Positions 1 through 11,510 of a DNA stretch of 64,000 nucleotides are shown piece after piece (the stretch's first letter is position 1; the number at the start of each line of letters is the position of its first letter). The stretch spans positions 31,121,477-31,185,476 of the forward strand of contig OZ026602.1 of assembly GCA_964020085.1 (NCBI GenBank), in the 5' to 3' direction. The notes under the pieces were generated by a model, which saw nothing but the letters and a program-made list of their open reading frames with translations, was not told where the DNA came from and did no database searches. A program made the position numbers and the translations under genes. The DNA is from Micromussa lordhowensis (taxonomy: Eukaryota; Cnidaria; Anthozoa; Scleractinia; Lobophylliidae).

Positions 1-173
1 TACTTCCTTCGAAACACTCTACTTAAAATAAGCTCTTTTTACAAAAATAAACGCATTGATAAAAGCAGAAAGAATCTAGACGAAGAAACCAAATAAAATA
101 CCAGTCTAATAGATCTGTCTCTTCAGCAAATCGACTCAGAAGCATGCCCTCAGGCTCTCCTTCCTCTATACAG

Positions 174-401
174 CTATTTGTTTAGCGTACAGCTGGGTAG
201 CTGCTTCTTCGGTGGCAATTGGCTCTGCACTATCATCGTATGATTAGAATCTTCACTTGCCGAGTTGAAGCTAGCCTCTGAAGACTCAGAGCAACCTTCA
301 CTACTGCTTTCAGACAAATTTTCCCCAAATTGAGCTTCTGAATCGACAGACATTTCGCAGATACTTGAGCCAAAGACCGACTGAAATCCCTCTAAAATCA
401 A
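174..401 (-). CDS. Small acidic/serine-rich ORF, hypothetical
   Basis: A 75-codon open frame rich in Ser, Glu and Asp, with no domain I recognise. Its composition resembles the disordered acidic tails found in many cnidarian repeat-family proteins, so it could be a terminal exon of the gene whose upstream exons lie at 595-1398 on the same strand. I cannot demonstrate the splice. It may equally be a chance ORF. Confidence 0.2.
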   Translation of the reverse strand: MILEGFQSVFGSSICEMSVDSEAQFGENLSESSSEGCSESSEASFNSASEDSNHTMIVQSQLPPKKQLPSCTLNK

Positions 402-594
402 GCGATCATCAATCTCGTGTTAGGAATATGACGTCACAAGTAGATATGCCGCTGTGAAAATAGCGGGCTCAACTGGAACCAATTTCGAGTAATGGCGGAC
501 GAAAATTATCACTTTTCGAGCGGCGAAATTTTAATGAAGGAAGTCTTTTTAATTTTTTCGTTTTGGACGAAAGGACATCGTACATGATGGTAAG

Positions 595-1398
595 TTATTC
601 TGTATCAAAAAAAGTGGGAAAAAGAAATGTGAAATTTCGTCGCAGTGGCACTTTAACCGACCAGCAGTAACCAGCATCTACTTCAATGAGGTTGTAATCG
701 ATAACAATTGGTCGAATCACTTCGCAGTCGGGATCGCCAAGGATTTCAATAACCTTTTTCATGTCCCTGAGTAGCCTCGCTTTAAAAAAATCGTTTGCCG
801 CCAAACAATTGACAAAGGCTTGCATTTCGCACTTGTAGGCGTATGTGAACTTGGCTGCAGGGACCTTTTTGAAGATTTTACCACGGAACAGGGCGTATTC
901 CATTTTCTTCATGTCTATTCCTATGTCATTCACCAGAACGGTCAACTTATCTGGCAAACGGGCTTCTTCGTCCGTGTGCATCGTTTTTCTGATACCGTCC
1001 TTCAAGCCGAACAAAGGGCTAACGCTCGAAACGTCAGCTTCCGAATCTCTTTACGGTGGACAATTCACATTATCAACCCAGTTGATAAAACCAAATTATA
1101 TTTGCAGCTTTGCCTCTTGAAGTTTTGCGACAGCAGCCTGCAACGTGGTGCTGAAAGATGAATTTATCAGCCATACTCTGGCGACGTTCTCAGTACCACA
1201 CTGTTGCGAGTCCAACAAATTTTCCTCGCCCAGCATTCTCTCCACCTCGTTTCGGAAGCAATTTTCGTATGATAAATTGCCTAACTCCTGTATCAAAGGG
1301 TTCTTGTGATCCTTCAGGACCTTGAAGAGCTCTTTCATAGCCGCCGACTCTTTCCCTTCGTTGAATGGTATCTGTGAACAGAGCAGTTGCATTATCAA
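595..1398 (-). CDS. Two-exon fragment of an unrecognised gene
   Basis: Two open segments on the minus strand (1398-1096, beginning ATG, and about 1014-595) have protein-like composition. The second includes the stretch DYNLIEVDAGYCWSVK, followed by GTGCCA that could be a donor. They are separated by about 80 bp containing a dispersed-repeat fragment, so either that is an intron with an inserted repeat or the gene is broken there. From memory the second segment resembles the N-terminal part of a multi-copy cnidarian gene whose later exons carry a P-loop helicase. No P-loop lies in this window, so that assignment is not shown here. Function unknown. Confidence 0.35.
1008..1099 (+). repeat. Dispersed repeat fragment, possibly Penelope-like 3' end
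   Basis: Contains AACGCTCGAAACGTCAGCTT followed closely by TTTACGGTGGACAATTCACA and a CAACCCAGTTGATAAA hairpin region. I know this string as a widely scattered invertebrate repeat, usually found beside GIY-YIG/Penelope-like retroelement remnants. Only the fragment is present; no reverse transcriptase lies next to it. Confidence 0.4.
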
Positions 1399-1816
1399 CT
1401 CACACTTGTACTGTCAAACATTCATTAAATTTTCTCTTCGTTCGTAGCACCGCTACAGGCTAAAGTGTGTGTGGAGTGAAATCATGGGTCTTAAACTTCT
1501 AACGCTAAGGAAAGTTACTTCGACATACCCTGGACTTGGGCTTTTCCACTTATGCGTTCTCCAAATCACATTACTCAGCACATGGTCATGTTCTCAATCC
1601 TTTTTTTTTAACAGTTTCTTAATCGATCGACCTGAGATATTTGCCATTACGACTAACAGGGGCAGCAAAGGATGAACTTTTCAATGTTGCAATGGCACAA
1701 CTACCGTACTGAAGCCTGCAAATAGTTTCGAGCAACGTTGGCGCATGTTAGGAAGGGTATACATTATAAATATAAAGGGTATGCACCTGTTCTGTCTCCG
1801 TTTCTACACCGCATTC

Positions 1817-2426
1817 CTATAGGGCACGGTGTATTATCAGAGGGTTTGCAGGGGCACCATTCGCCGTTGTTAAGGCAATCCAGTAGTTGATTGACGGACA
1901 CAATTTCTCGTCTATCACGCTAGGATAGTTTGAAATCCACTCTTCGCTCACAGCACCTGCCACTTGACTTGATGTTAATGAATTGTCATCACTTTCATCA
2001 CTACCATCTTCCTCTTCGTTTTCTTTCTTTTTTCGTCGTCTTTTTTTGCGGCTTTGTGCACTTATTGCTCCAAAGAATAGCGCCTCATTTTTTATTCCTG
2101 TGAAAAAAAAGGAAAAGCAAAGAATCGTAAGACTCTCAAGCAAACTTGCGTTTTTTTGTAAAAGCAAACTAAAATCAACCAAGTTACTGCTTCTTACCGC
2201 AAATTGCTTTGTCACAAGTATCCCTGGTTTTACATATGTTCTTCCAAGCTCTTTGAATACCTACTTTGTCGACTTTGCACACACACTGTGCCTTCACAAT
2301 GCTACATTTTCCCGTGATTATTGGACTTACATAACACAAGGCCGCACCTTTGATCGCTTGACTGTTAAGTTGACGACAAGGATGTCTGGTCCTGTTCATG
2401 TTGTGTCTGCTCGTTTTTTGCTCTAG
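1817..2426 (-). CDS. Hypothetical two-exon gene segment, Cys-rich then basic/acidic
   Basis: The upstream exon, ending at 2198 before GTAAGA, encodes a cysteine-containing stretch (KAQCVCKVDKVG ... CDKAICG). The next exon, 2097-1817, is preceded by a pyrimidine-rich tract and CAG. The phases fit (phase 1 to phase 1) and the frame runs on through a lysine/arginine block, then an acidic block, to a stop. No known domain is visible. The start of the first exon is uncertain. The fitting phases and donor are the only positive evidence. Confidence 0.3.
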
Positions 2427-3317
2427 AGGCCTCTGAATTTGTATCAAAATTGACTTGTGACATCTCGAGGAATAAATTTGAAACAAACAGGAATTTATGA
2501 AAGTGTTTAATTTGAGGTTTCAAGCTGCCTTTCAGCAACTTGTTCAATTGATCTCATTACCCTGGTGAATTCATGACAAACAATGAAAGGAGTGCACTAA
2601 AAATATTCTCTTTTGGGCATCTGAAATACGTAAAGAGTCATTTGAGTAACAAGTGTAATGTTCGTAGATTGCATTCCATGACACCGTTTGAAAGAGAAGC
2701 AATTGGTAATCTAAGTCTATTGAAGCATCCCATGCTCAAGTTCAAAATTATTTCACACAACGTAGCGTATTAGTATTCTTCATACGTAAATCGGAAAGCA
2801 GTTTTTACGAATTGGTGCGAAGAGCGTTCATAGTTCTCCTCAATTGGAGGAATTGGTGTTGATTGCATTGTTCGGGAAACTTCTTAACGGGTGTGGCGTT
2901 TGTAGATTGCATTCCATGGCACATTGCTTGCACTGTATTCCATTTGAAAGAGTAGCACTTGGTAATCAGTGTCGACTGTTCTCGATCGGTTCGTTGCGTA
3001 ATATAGTGTCACTTGTGTTGTCAAAGTTCAGAAAGCTAATATCTAATTGAGACAAACAGAACGAGGTTGAACAAGAAAATTCAAAACACCTCTGACTTCA
3101 AAAAAACGCACAGCGGACATTTTACAGGGACGTAAAGGTGGCTAGGAACAACTTCAGCGAGACCACTCATTGAGGAGAAAATGATTTATCCGTAAAATCC
3201 CTGACATCCGGCCACGGGACAAACTTTTTAACAGGCCAGAAGGAACTTCCAGTTTAATGTGACAATCATCATTATCATGACTTGCTTTGAACGATAAGTA
3301 CTTTAAATGTAAAATCA
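2427..3317. other. No gene seen; contains a degenerate direct repeat
   Basis: No coding-like ORF. Two imperfect direct copies share GTAGATTGCATTCCATG and then a TTTGAAAGAG...GGTAATC segment, at about 2666-2725 and 2904-2985. Confidence 0.5.
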
Positions 3318-4185
3318 ACAGTTTCCACGAAATCCGTGCAATCCAACCAAAATACAGTTTTCTTAACGTGGAACAAACAAACAAACAACTAGGAAGAATG
3401 CATACATGTCATTTTGGGAAATAAGAGTTCAGCTACCAAAAAATTAAATCCCCAAGTCAACTCGTAGGGTAGAGCTTTGTTTATGATGTGTGGCCTAAAG
3501 ATAAGTTTCCCATAAAGAACTATGAATCTTCAACTTCTCGCAAACTGAAAGAGGCATACTAGACATGTCGAATCGACAGTTTCCGTGAAATCCAGCCAAA
3601 ATACACTTTTCTTGACTGGGAGTAAACTTCCAGTTTGATTAGGCAGTCGACGGGCAAATCTTTTTCTAGGACACGGTGGAGTTTACGGATTTCACGGAAA
3701 TGTTTGATAGATAAATGTAATACATATCTTTTTATCTGTAAGTATCTCTTATAGAAAAAACGTAAATTAATATATGTTTTTAATATTAATGTAAGATACT
3801 TGCAGTTTGAATGAGAAGAACTTAATTTAAATGAAAATTAACAGTTTCCGTGAAATCCAGCCAAAATACACTTTTCTTGGCTGGCGGTGAACTTCCAGTT
3901 TGACTAGGCAGTCGACGGGGAAATCTTTTTTCTAGGACGGTAGATTTTACGGATTTCACGGAAATGTTTGATAGATAAATGTAATACATCTCTTTTTATC
4001 TGTAAGTATCTCTAGTAGAAAGAAACAAATAATAACATATTTTTAATATTAATGTAAGATACTTGCAGTTTGAAAGAGAAGAACCTAATTTAAATGAAAA
4101 TAAACAGTTTCAGTGAAATCCAGCCAAAATACACTTTTCTTGACTGGCGGTCAACTTCCAGATTTTCACGGATTTCCTAGAGAGA
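3318..4185 (+). repeat. Tandem repeat, unit about 264 bp, roughly 3 copies
   Basis: The string CAGTTTCCGTGAAATCCAGC begins at 3577 and 3842 and, with one change, at 4105 (steps of 265 and 263 bp). A diverged partial copy starts near 3318. Each unit also holds GGATTTCACGGAA, the reverse complement of TTCCGTGAAATCC, so every monomer has an internal 13-bp inverted repeat. AT-rich, non-coding, satellite-like. Confidence 0.8.
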
Positions 4186-4567
4186 ACTGACTAACAGGAG
4201 GTAGTATGACGTTTGCTTTTTTTATTGCAAGCATACTTACTACTGCAACCCCTTTCGAAACTGCTTTTCATGTGTACTAATTATTGACGTGGACCGAAAT
4301 AAAAAGGGAACGAAGAAATACGGGAAACGATCTATGAGTTTATCTATAGGTCTATCTATGAGTCTATCAAACAGTTTGTCTATGGGTGCATCTATGAGTC
4401 TATCTGTGTCTATCTCTGAGTCTATCTATAAGCCTATCTGTGTCTATCTATGAGTCTATCTAAGTGTCTATCTATAAGTCTATCTATGAGTCTATTCAAC
4501 AGTTTGTCTATACTTGCATCTATGAGTCTATCTGTGTCTATCTATGTGTCTATCTATGAGTTTATCT

Positions 4568-6194
4568 ATGACTAGGGTAAAAATTAACAAAGCAACTGGT
4601 ATCGATAAAATATCAAATAAAATTTTAAAAATTGCTGCTCCTGTTATCTATAAGAACTTAACAGACTTATTTAATTTATCTATCACCTCTGGTGTATTTC
4701 CATCTGATTGGAAAATAGCAAAAGTTTCTCCACTCTTTAAATCGGGTGATCTGAGCAACGCAAATAATTACAGACCGATTTCTGTTTTGCCAACAATTGC
4801 ACGAGTATTTGAAAGACTTATATTTGACCAGTTATATACCTATGTTAATGATAATAATTTCCTTTATACTTACCAGTCCGGATTTAGACCTCTTCATTCA
4901 ACCCTTACAGCCTTACTTGATATAACTAATGAGTGGTGCTTTAATATTGATAAAGGCATGGTTAATGGAGTTCTTTTCCTGGACTTGAAAAAAGCCTTCG
5001 ATACCGTTGATCATGCTATTTTACTTACAAAACTTAGATACTACGGAGTAGAAACTGCGTATTTAGAAAATCGAAAACAGGTATGTTATGCTAATGGTAT
5101 CACCTCCTCTATAGATTACGTAACATGTGGTGTTCCCCAAGGTTCAATTTTAGGTCCGCTACTCTTTCTTATATATATAAATGATATCTCTAAGTGCTTA
5201 GATTATGGGGTAGCGAGATTATTTGCCGACGATACAAACTTGACATTCTCAGGCTGCAGTTTCCCTGCCCTGCAGAATAAAATGTCAAATGATCTCAAGG
5301 GTATAGCCTCTTGGCTTTCAGCCAACAGACTTACCCTAAACGTGTTAAAAACTGATTTTATGGTTGTAGGATCAAGACAAAGAGTAGCGAGCTGGAAGAG
5401 GATATTGCTCTTTCTTTGTTAGACACCGAATTGGAGAAAGTCAAATCTGTTAAATGCCTTGGTGTAGACATCGATGAATATTTAACTTGGGATAACCACA
5501 TGCTAAGTATAAGACAGAAGGTTACCCGTAACGTGAGTGTTCTAAGAAGGGTTAAACCTTTTCTAAAAACAGAAAACCTAATTAACATTTACAGGTCAAT
5601 AATTGAGCCGTACTTTACATATTGCTGCATTGTTTGGGATAGTATAAGTGAAACACAGACTGTTAATTTGCAAACGCTTTAAAACCGTGCAGCACGAATA
5701 ATTACTGGTGCTTCCTATTCACAAAGATCTAGTCATGTTCTTTGTGAATTAGGCTGGACGACTTTAGAAACAATGAGAAAACATCAAAAAGCCATTTTGA
5801 TGTTTAAAATACTGAATGGTCTCACTCCTCCGTACCGGTCTAAAATGTTTACCCATAGCGCGTCTTTTCATGATTATGGACTGCGATCTTCCAGAATGAA
5901 TCTTGCGCTCCCCCAAAGTCGCACAGATTTTTACAGAAACAGTTTTGCATTTACCGGTGCAAAAATCTGGAATGATTTGCCAAACAGTCTGAAGGAAGAA
6001 ACTTCGCTAAAAAAATTTATAAGTAAGTTAGACTATTACTATCAGCACCAGCAAAACTAGATGTAGAAAATTAAGCTTTTTAATAGTAAAATGTAACTAG
6101 TATTGCGTACGGATTTTATGTAAACCAAATTTTAATATTCATGTATATTTTAATTTGATAAAATGCCGTATTTAAATAAAGGATTCCATCCATC
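4568..6194 (+). mobile_element. 5'-truncated LINE, CR1/Jockey-like superfamily
   Basis: This non-LTR retrotransposon is cut off at its 5' end inside the reverse transcriptase: the first residues are the INKATGIDKIS block. It runs through RT and the C-terminal region to an AT-rich tail, AAATAAAGGATTCCATCCATCC. The short CCATC repeat at the 3' end is typical of CR1/L2-like elements rather than a poly(A) tail. Both flanks lie in the same minisatellite. Clade assignment is by overall look of the RT and tail only. Confidence 0.75.
4574..6060 (+). pseudogene. LINE reverse transcriptase, broken
   Basis: RT motifs in order: NNYRPISVLP, a thumb/finger block with YQSGFRPLHST, FLDLKKAFDTVDH (motif A), GVPQGSILGPLLF (motif B) and FADDTNLT (motif C, with the catalytic Asp pair intact, near 5222). 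After a frameshift near 5390 the ORF continues as SVKCLGVDIDEYLTW. A TAA at about 5680 stands where LQTLQNRAARI is expected in this family (CAA to TAA), and the C-terminal region runs on to a stop at 6060. The sequence between motif A and NRKQVCYANG is several residues shorter than usual, suggesting a small deletion. Not functional as it stands. Confidence 0.85.
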
Positions 6195-6285
6195 CATCTT
6201 TGAGTCTATCTATTAGACTTATAGACATATAGATAGACTCCTAGATAGACACACATATAGACTCATAAATAAACTCATACGTTGA

Positions 6286-6806
6286 TGGTTTCCCAGTCCC
6301 CCCTCCTTGCTGTATCAAATGGCAAGAGTGTTACCCAGACACTGAGCGTGTTTGTGGGGCACTCCCCAGGGGTTGGCTACCCCAGCTCGTGTTACATCCC
6401 TGACAAACTGCTCAAACTGTAAAATTAATCCTATTAGATGTTGTAAATATTTTAGATAAGTTTTAAGCAGGTCCACATCAGCATATGCTGCCTTTTTTTG
6501 TAACCTGCTAAAACAAATAAAGTTGTATGTATGTATGTATGTAGTCCCTGGAAGGTATCATCGGGTTACCAGCCCGACTCATGTATGTTTGAATTTCCTT
6601 TCTTTGCTTCATCGCACGCTTTTCTAAGTAGCTGACTCATTCCCTTCTGAGCTTTTGATATATAGGATACAATGTACACAGCACAAGCATAAACATCAAG
6701 GATAAATTATATGTCCATGTTAGCTCTCCATGCACTGAGACATGATGCATTGTAGTTGTTAATTGTTAACTCACTTGGTTCCCTCTTTAAGAATACAGTT
6801 GGAGAA
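6286..6806. other. No gene seen; short TATG microsatellite
   Basis: AT-rich intergenic DNA. A short TATG repeat lies at about 6522-6544, following AACAAATAAAG, which could be the tail of a decayed retroelement. No coding-like frame. Confidence 0.4.
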
Positions 6807-7367
6807 TTAAAGTGCTACTATGATCAAATTCTCGATATCCATTTTTTTACATCTTTGCACACAATAGGTGGGTCCAAGATATTTTGCCAAATTTCAATCT
6901 ATTACGAAAAGCAGAACCCATGTTTTTTGGACCTTTATTTCCGAGAATTTTCGGCCGCCATTAATTTTCCTTGTTCCAACTCTGGGTTGAGAATTGGAGA
7001 AAATGACATCATTTTCTCAAAAATACCGCACGGGTTGAAATTATAATAACAATTAATGTAGAAAATTGCAAGAATTTATGAGCCAAAGCTTTTGTTATTC
7101 TTATGCCAACTGCTATACTACTTGTTATTATAATTTCAACCCGTGTGGTATTTTTGAGAAAATGACGTCATTTTCTCCAATTCTCAACCCAGACTGGGAA
7201 CAAGGAAAATTAATGGCGGCCGTAAATTCTCGGAAATAAAGGTCCAAAAAACATGAGTTATACTGTTCGTAGTAGATTGAAATTTGGCAAGATATTTTAG
7301 AAAGACCTGTTGTGTACGAAAATGTAAAAAAATGGGTATCGAGAATTTGATCGTAGTAGCACTTTAA
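6807..7367. mobile_element. Foldback element with TTAA ends, about 240-bp arms
   Basis: The left end reads TTAAAGTGCTACTATGATCA and the right end is its near-exact reverse complement (TGATCGTAGTAGCACTTTAA). The arms stay complementary for about 240 bp around an 80-bp centre. That is why two mirror-image 'ORFs' appear on opposite strands here; they are not genes. TTAA at both tips is the target duplication of piggyBac or Kolobok transposons, so this is probably a non-autonomous derivative. No transposase is present. Confidence 0.8.
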
Positions 7368-7912
7368 GAGATGAACGCAATGCAAGTTTATAATCCTCTT
7401 CAGTTACATTTAATTAAGGTACCCGCCCAGGGTATTTGGGTCATTTTTCTTCTTTATTATCACTAATAAAACGGCTCAAAATGACCCTGTTTACTTCCCA
7501 GAATGAATCATCAATAAATAAAAATCCAGAAAACTCACCTGTTTTCAGTGTATCTGACCCCCTGTGGTGATACTGGGTTAAATATTAACCCATATCAGAG
7601 AGAGAGATATGTGTTTTTTTTGTTAGAACTATCCAAAAAAATATGAATATGAATGCAGAGGTGTTTAAATATAAATAAAAGGAATAAATGTGTGCCTGGA
7701 TTTAAGTTAAAAGCTGAAGACTCCGAAGTTATGACTGAAAGACTGTAAGAGAACTTTGCACAACTGGAACTCGACATCTTTTGCCTTCTGCGGGTCACCC
7801 AAGCACGGATTTCCTCGACAGATACTTGCGAAAGAGTTTGTCAAGTTTCGTTGAAAAAGGCCTTTAGATTTTTTCAGAAAACGAAATTTTGTATTTGCAA
7901 ACCCTTCCATAC
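7368..7912. other. No gene seen
   Basis: AT-rich DNA without a coding-like frame or clear repeat. The short ORFs on the minus strand have no recognisable motif. Confidence 0.4.
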
Positions 7913-8061
7913 TTGTCCAATACTCCGACAAATTTATGCACACCATTGTATTGTATTCTATTGTATTGCGTCGTTCTCAATTGTATTGTATTGTTAATCT
8001 ATTGTTATGTGGATATAATACAATACAATGGTGTGCATAAATTTGTCGGAGTATTGGACAA
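7913..8061. repeat. Perfect 44-bp inverted repeat with 61-bp spacer
   Basis: The arm 7913-7956 (starting TTGTCCAATACTCCGACAAA) is the exact reverse complement of 8018-8061. The spacer is built from TATTGTATTG-type repeats. The structure could be a small foldback MITE or a stable hairpin. Confidence 0.85.
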
Positions 8062-8334
8062 CCCTCAACCCTTCGGCGGTGCATTAAAAGTCGATGCGAA
8101 GCTTCAGAGCTTGACAAATTAAGGTAAATTCGCCATAACAATCGTCAAGATGCTTCTTGCCGCCATTTTAAACTGATTTCCGCTGATCGGCTTGTCTGTA
8201 GGCACATTGTTAACCTTTGTTTCCTCACAGTTCTGTTTTGTTTACTGGTTGCTAGGCGCCCCATACTGTGATGCATGAGCGTCACAAAAGTTCAACGCAC
8301 AGCGTGCGCGACATCCGGTCTTCGACTATTCAAG

Positions 8335-11300
8335 ATGGCGTCTAAGAAAAAGAAAAGGAAAATGTCAAAACCGGAGAGGCACCAATTGCAAATAGAAAAG
8401 GGGGAAAAAGGCGCCGAGTTTAGAGGAGTTGGGCTTGGAAGCCGTAAAACTTTCGCTCTTGCTGCAAACTGGAGAGAGGAACTGTACAAGTCTGGCGAGA
8501 CAATGCGTTTGAGATTTGTCAGTCTGGGAAAAACAAAATATCCGATGCAAACTAGTGTGAAAGCGGAGTTGAAAGCAAGAAACTTAACATATTGTTTGCA
8601 CGACCAGTCAACAAGCTCTGAGGAACAAAAAACTGAGGATGACAATTCGGATGAAGAAAAGGCAGAATGGACAAAGGTGAGTGGCAGCAGCAAGGTGTCA
8701 AGTGGAATAGAAATCGAACTGAGATTGTTTGTTTGCGAGTCGACACGAGTGATGGACATGGTTGAACAATTTAATGCTACATCAAAGTGTTCAACAGATA
8801 GCTGCAACGGTGGGTAAATCCATTTTTATTGCCTACATTGCGAATGTTTTCTTCGGTATGACAGTGGATGATGTTTGATAATTTCACACCTGACTGTGTA
8901 AAAATACAAGTAACACTGTAGTTGCTGATGTGGAAATCAAGTAGATTCCTTTCTGATTTTTCATTCAATAAAAGCTTACCTGTATTATCAACATGCAAAA
9001 ACAGGCTACTTTGAAATAATGAACTATCTCACGATAATGATCAATTTGTCCCATCACCATGCCTGATAAAGCTATTATTCTGTTTGGGTCTTACATAAAA
9101 GTATGCATTTTTTGTGATTCCCAAATTTATGTATTTTTAATACTGCCCAATTGCAACTTACATGTAATTGCCAAATATTTCTGCTGGATACTACTGACTG
9201 TTGTACAGCCTTGTATTTCCTCCAACAAGCTGGAGGCAATAATCTCTGAAGAAGTTCAGCCACAGTTATTATTGTAGGAGAAACAAGCATGCCTGTGAAC
9301 AGGTTCCTAAGTAAGGTGTCAAGCAAAGAGATAATCGGAGTACTGGGGAGTCCGCCTTTGTCTTTATGTCTAGTTGGTGCTCTACCCGCTGTGCTTTGCG
9401 ATACCCTTTGGAACCTGTTAAAGGGCTAGAAAAGCAGTATTCATAGACCCCAAAACTGATACTTCAGTAGACTTTTGATGACACTTGGACCTTTTTCAGT
9501 CTGTATACTTCATCGGTAACTTCAATTTTTACATTTATTACTATTTTCCATTTGAAGTGGAAAACATTTGTAAACAGTCCACGCGAAATAAAAACACACT
9601 ATGTGAGCTACATGCAGGAATCAGTTTTGCAGGATTCAATAGCTGTTATTGCAGTTGTCAGGAGCTTGACGCACAAACAAGGTGGAAGGGTCTATCCTGC
9701 AATGCATTGACTCTTCTGCCTGGTTTGCATGCCTTTAAAAACCAAAGAATATTTGACACATGAGGGAAAGGACGATGTTGTGGAAGATGAATTGTTTGAG
9801 GGCACAGCAAAGTCCATGGAGGGAATTCTGGCTGAAGAGTGTTACAAGGAAGCAAGGGATGAAGGTTGTAAGGTAGAGGTTGTTTGGCAAGATGGAGATT
9901 TAAGTTCTGCTAAATCAGTGCAAAAGTACCATCCGGACGGGAAAATCTTCAAGTGTGGTGGCCATGTTGGTAGAGCGCACTTTAATCAACTAAAGGAGTT
10001 GGCAAAGAAAAAAGAGTTTTCTGCAGACATCAAACGTAAAAACAAAGACAAGTTTCCCAATGTGATGACTGCAAAGTGCAAATGTGAAAGGCACAAAGCT
10101 GGCTGCAGACGTCTTGGAGACAACTTCCTCACAAGTGCCTGTATCAACCACTTTTGCTCTCTCCAGCAGTGTGATGATCCCCAAGAATATGCAAGAAGAA
10201 TGAGAGCTCTTTGGGAATATCACTGCAGAGATATTTATGAGTGGGGAGATGAGGAGACACATGAATGCAGGTTTCATGAAACCACTGTGTGTTCTTGTAA
10301 GAACTGTGGTGAGGATGAAGAGTTGAAGTGCCAGGGTAAGCCTTATAAAACAAAGACGCCCCTTACATGTGAATTCCACTGGCTTGCATACCGACTGGAG
10401 TGTGAACGTTGTGCTGAGGATGCTGGAAATGTGATACAATGGGGAGAGGACATTCCAACCTATGTGAGGCTCACTTTACTGTGCTGGCAGACTTTAGAGC
10501 CAAGGATCAAAGTATTTGCAGGTAAGGAATAAATTGACAATATGTCTTTTGCAAAAATCAGTCTGATTAGACTCTCAAATTGCATTCAATGGTTGAGTGA
10601 TTCTTATAGTTTGCATCAGTATGAAATGAGTGAGCAGATTGAATGTGGCAAGCAATTTCAAATCAAGAATACACCTTAATACATATTTCCATTACTTACA
10701 TGTATGCTGCTTATTTAGTCCCTGATTTGTTTGAATACTGGTAAACATTGATGTAAAAGGGGCTGAAAAATGTCTTGCTGTCGTGCAACATACTGGTATA
10801 AAATGAAAATTATTCAGGTGAAATGTCCAATAACTGCTGTTAAAAAAATTGAAATTTTTCATTACAACACCTCTGTAAAATATTCTATTCAAAGAACCAA
10901 TATGATTGACTTTTTTAATAGTCTGTAAATTATTTGTTGTGATTGTACATACTTGTACATGTAATTTCATATAATGTTTTTCTTCCTGGCTGTAAATTGA
11001 TCTATGTCTATGTTTTTCTTAGATTGCACTACATGACTTCCACCAACTGTGGCTTCTGCCAGGGCAATATGTCATGATGTTACAAAATCGGAGGGTCTAG
11101 TTACCACTGGATAATAGACCTTTATGAAAGGCTCAACCTTCCCATCATTCCTGCAGTGATTGAGGCACTACAAAAAGAGGTGAGAGACCGAATGAAAGAG
11201 ATAGAAAGGGGGCAGACAGATAACAAGAAGAAAGTAAGAACCCAAATGAAAGTGGCCAGAGCTGAGGATCAGGTGGCACGAAAGAAATGGGTTAAACAAC

Positions 11301-11392
11301 AGGCAGTGCAGCATATAAATGACACTGAGGATGGAGACGACGAGAAAGTCGATGCAGCTCTTACTGTGTATTTTAATAAAAGGATCTCTTAG
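8335..11392 (+). pseudogene. Mutator-like transposase-family gene (family A), broken
   Basis: Exon 1 starts at ATG 8335 in a good context (AAGATGGCG), encodes a Lys-rich start and an N-terminal domain, and ends near 8810 at a GT donor. The middle of the protein is missing. The next recognisable piece (about 9745-10521) carries EVVWQDGDLSSAKSV, CGGHVGRAH, and several Cys/His pairs. A frameshift lies near 10437; in the shifted frame it continues GHSNLCEAHFTVL and FRAKDQSICR to the donor at 10522. The last exon starts at 11023 (LHYMTSTN), has an in-frame TGA at 11075-11077 where Trp is expected, then YHWIIDLYERLNLP and a charged tail to 11392. From memory this matches multi-copy cnidarian proteins annotated as Mutator-like transposase domain. 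The DGD and CGGHxGRAH motifs are probably catalytic. Both lesions and the missing segment make it non-functional. Confidence 0.65.
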
Positions 11393-11419
11393 TGGTCATT
11401 GACTTTTATAACATGTGGT

Positions 11420-11435
11420 GGCTCTTAAAAGAGCC
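11420..11435 (-). promoter_or_regulatory. Histone-type 3' stem-loop, orphan
   Basis: On the minus strand the sequence reads GGCTCTTTTAAGAGCC followed by ACCAC. This matches the 6-bp stem, 4-nt loop consensus of replication-dependent histone mRNA 3' ends, including the trailing ACCA. The DNA upstream on that strand is a Tc1 fragment, not a histone gene. A weaker similar element lies at about 11490-11505. Confidence 0.5.
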
Positions 11436-11510
11436 GTTTTTAGCGACCTACAGTGCAATGTCGAATCAACTTTGACGAAGCAGGGCGCGGTGGCTCTTTA
11501 AACAACCGTT

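Larger units (their letters stand above)
4322..6285 (+). repeat. TCTATCTATGAG-type minisatellite split by a LINE
   Basis: Degenerate 4- and 12-bp units (TCTATCTATGAG and variants such as TCTATCTGTG) fill 4322-4567. They resume at 6195-6285 after an intervening LINE, partly in inverted orientation (TAGATAGACTC). The simplest reading is one tandem array interrupted by the LINE insertion. Confidence 0.75.

Noticed and set aside
4322..4567. CRISPR-like regularly spaced repeats
   Set aside because: Units of 4 and 12 bp vary and have no unique spacers; this is a minisatellite in eukaryotic DNA.
6756..7385. Two homologous 85-96 residue proteins on opposite strands
   Set aside because: They are the two arms of one foldback element read on both strands.
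8292..8807. 171-codon minus-strand ORF
   Set aside because: Antisense shadow of the family A first exon, which has the better start context, splice donor and protein-like composition.
9059..9763. Missing middle exons of family A
   Set aside because: Short frames such as 9485-9763 have no motif expected for the middle of the protein, so I left the region as unexplained intron or insert.
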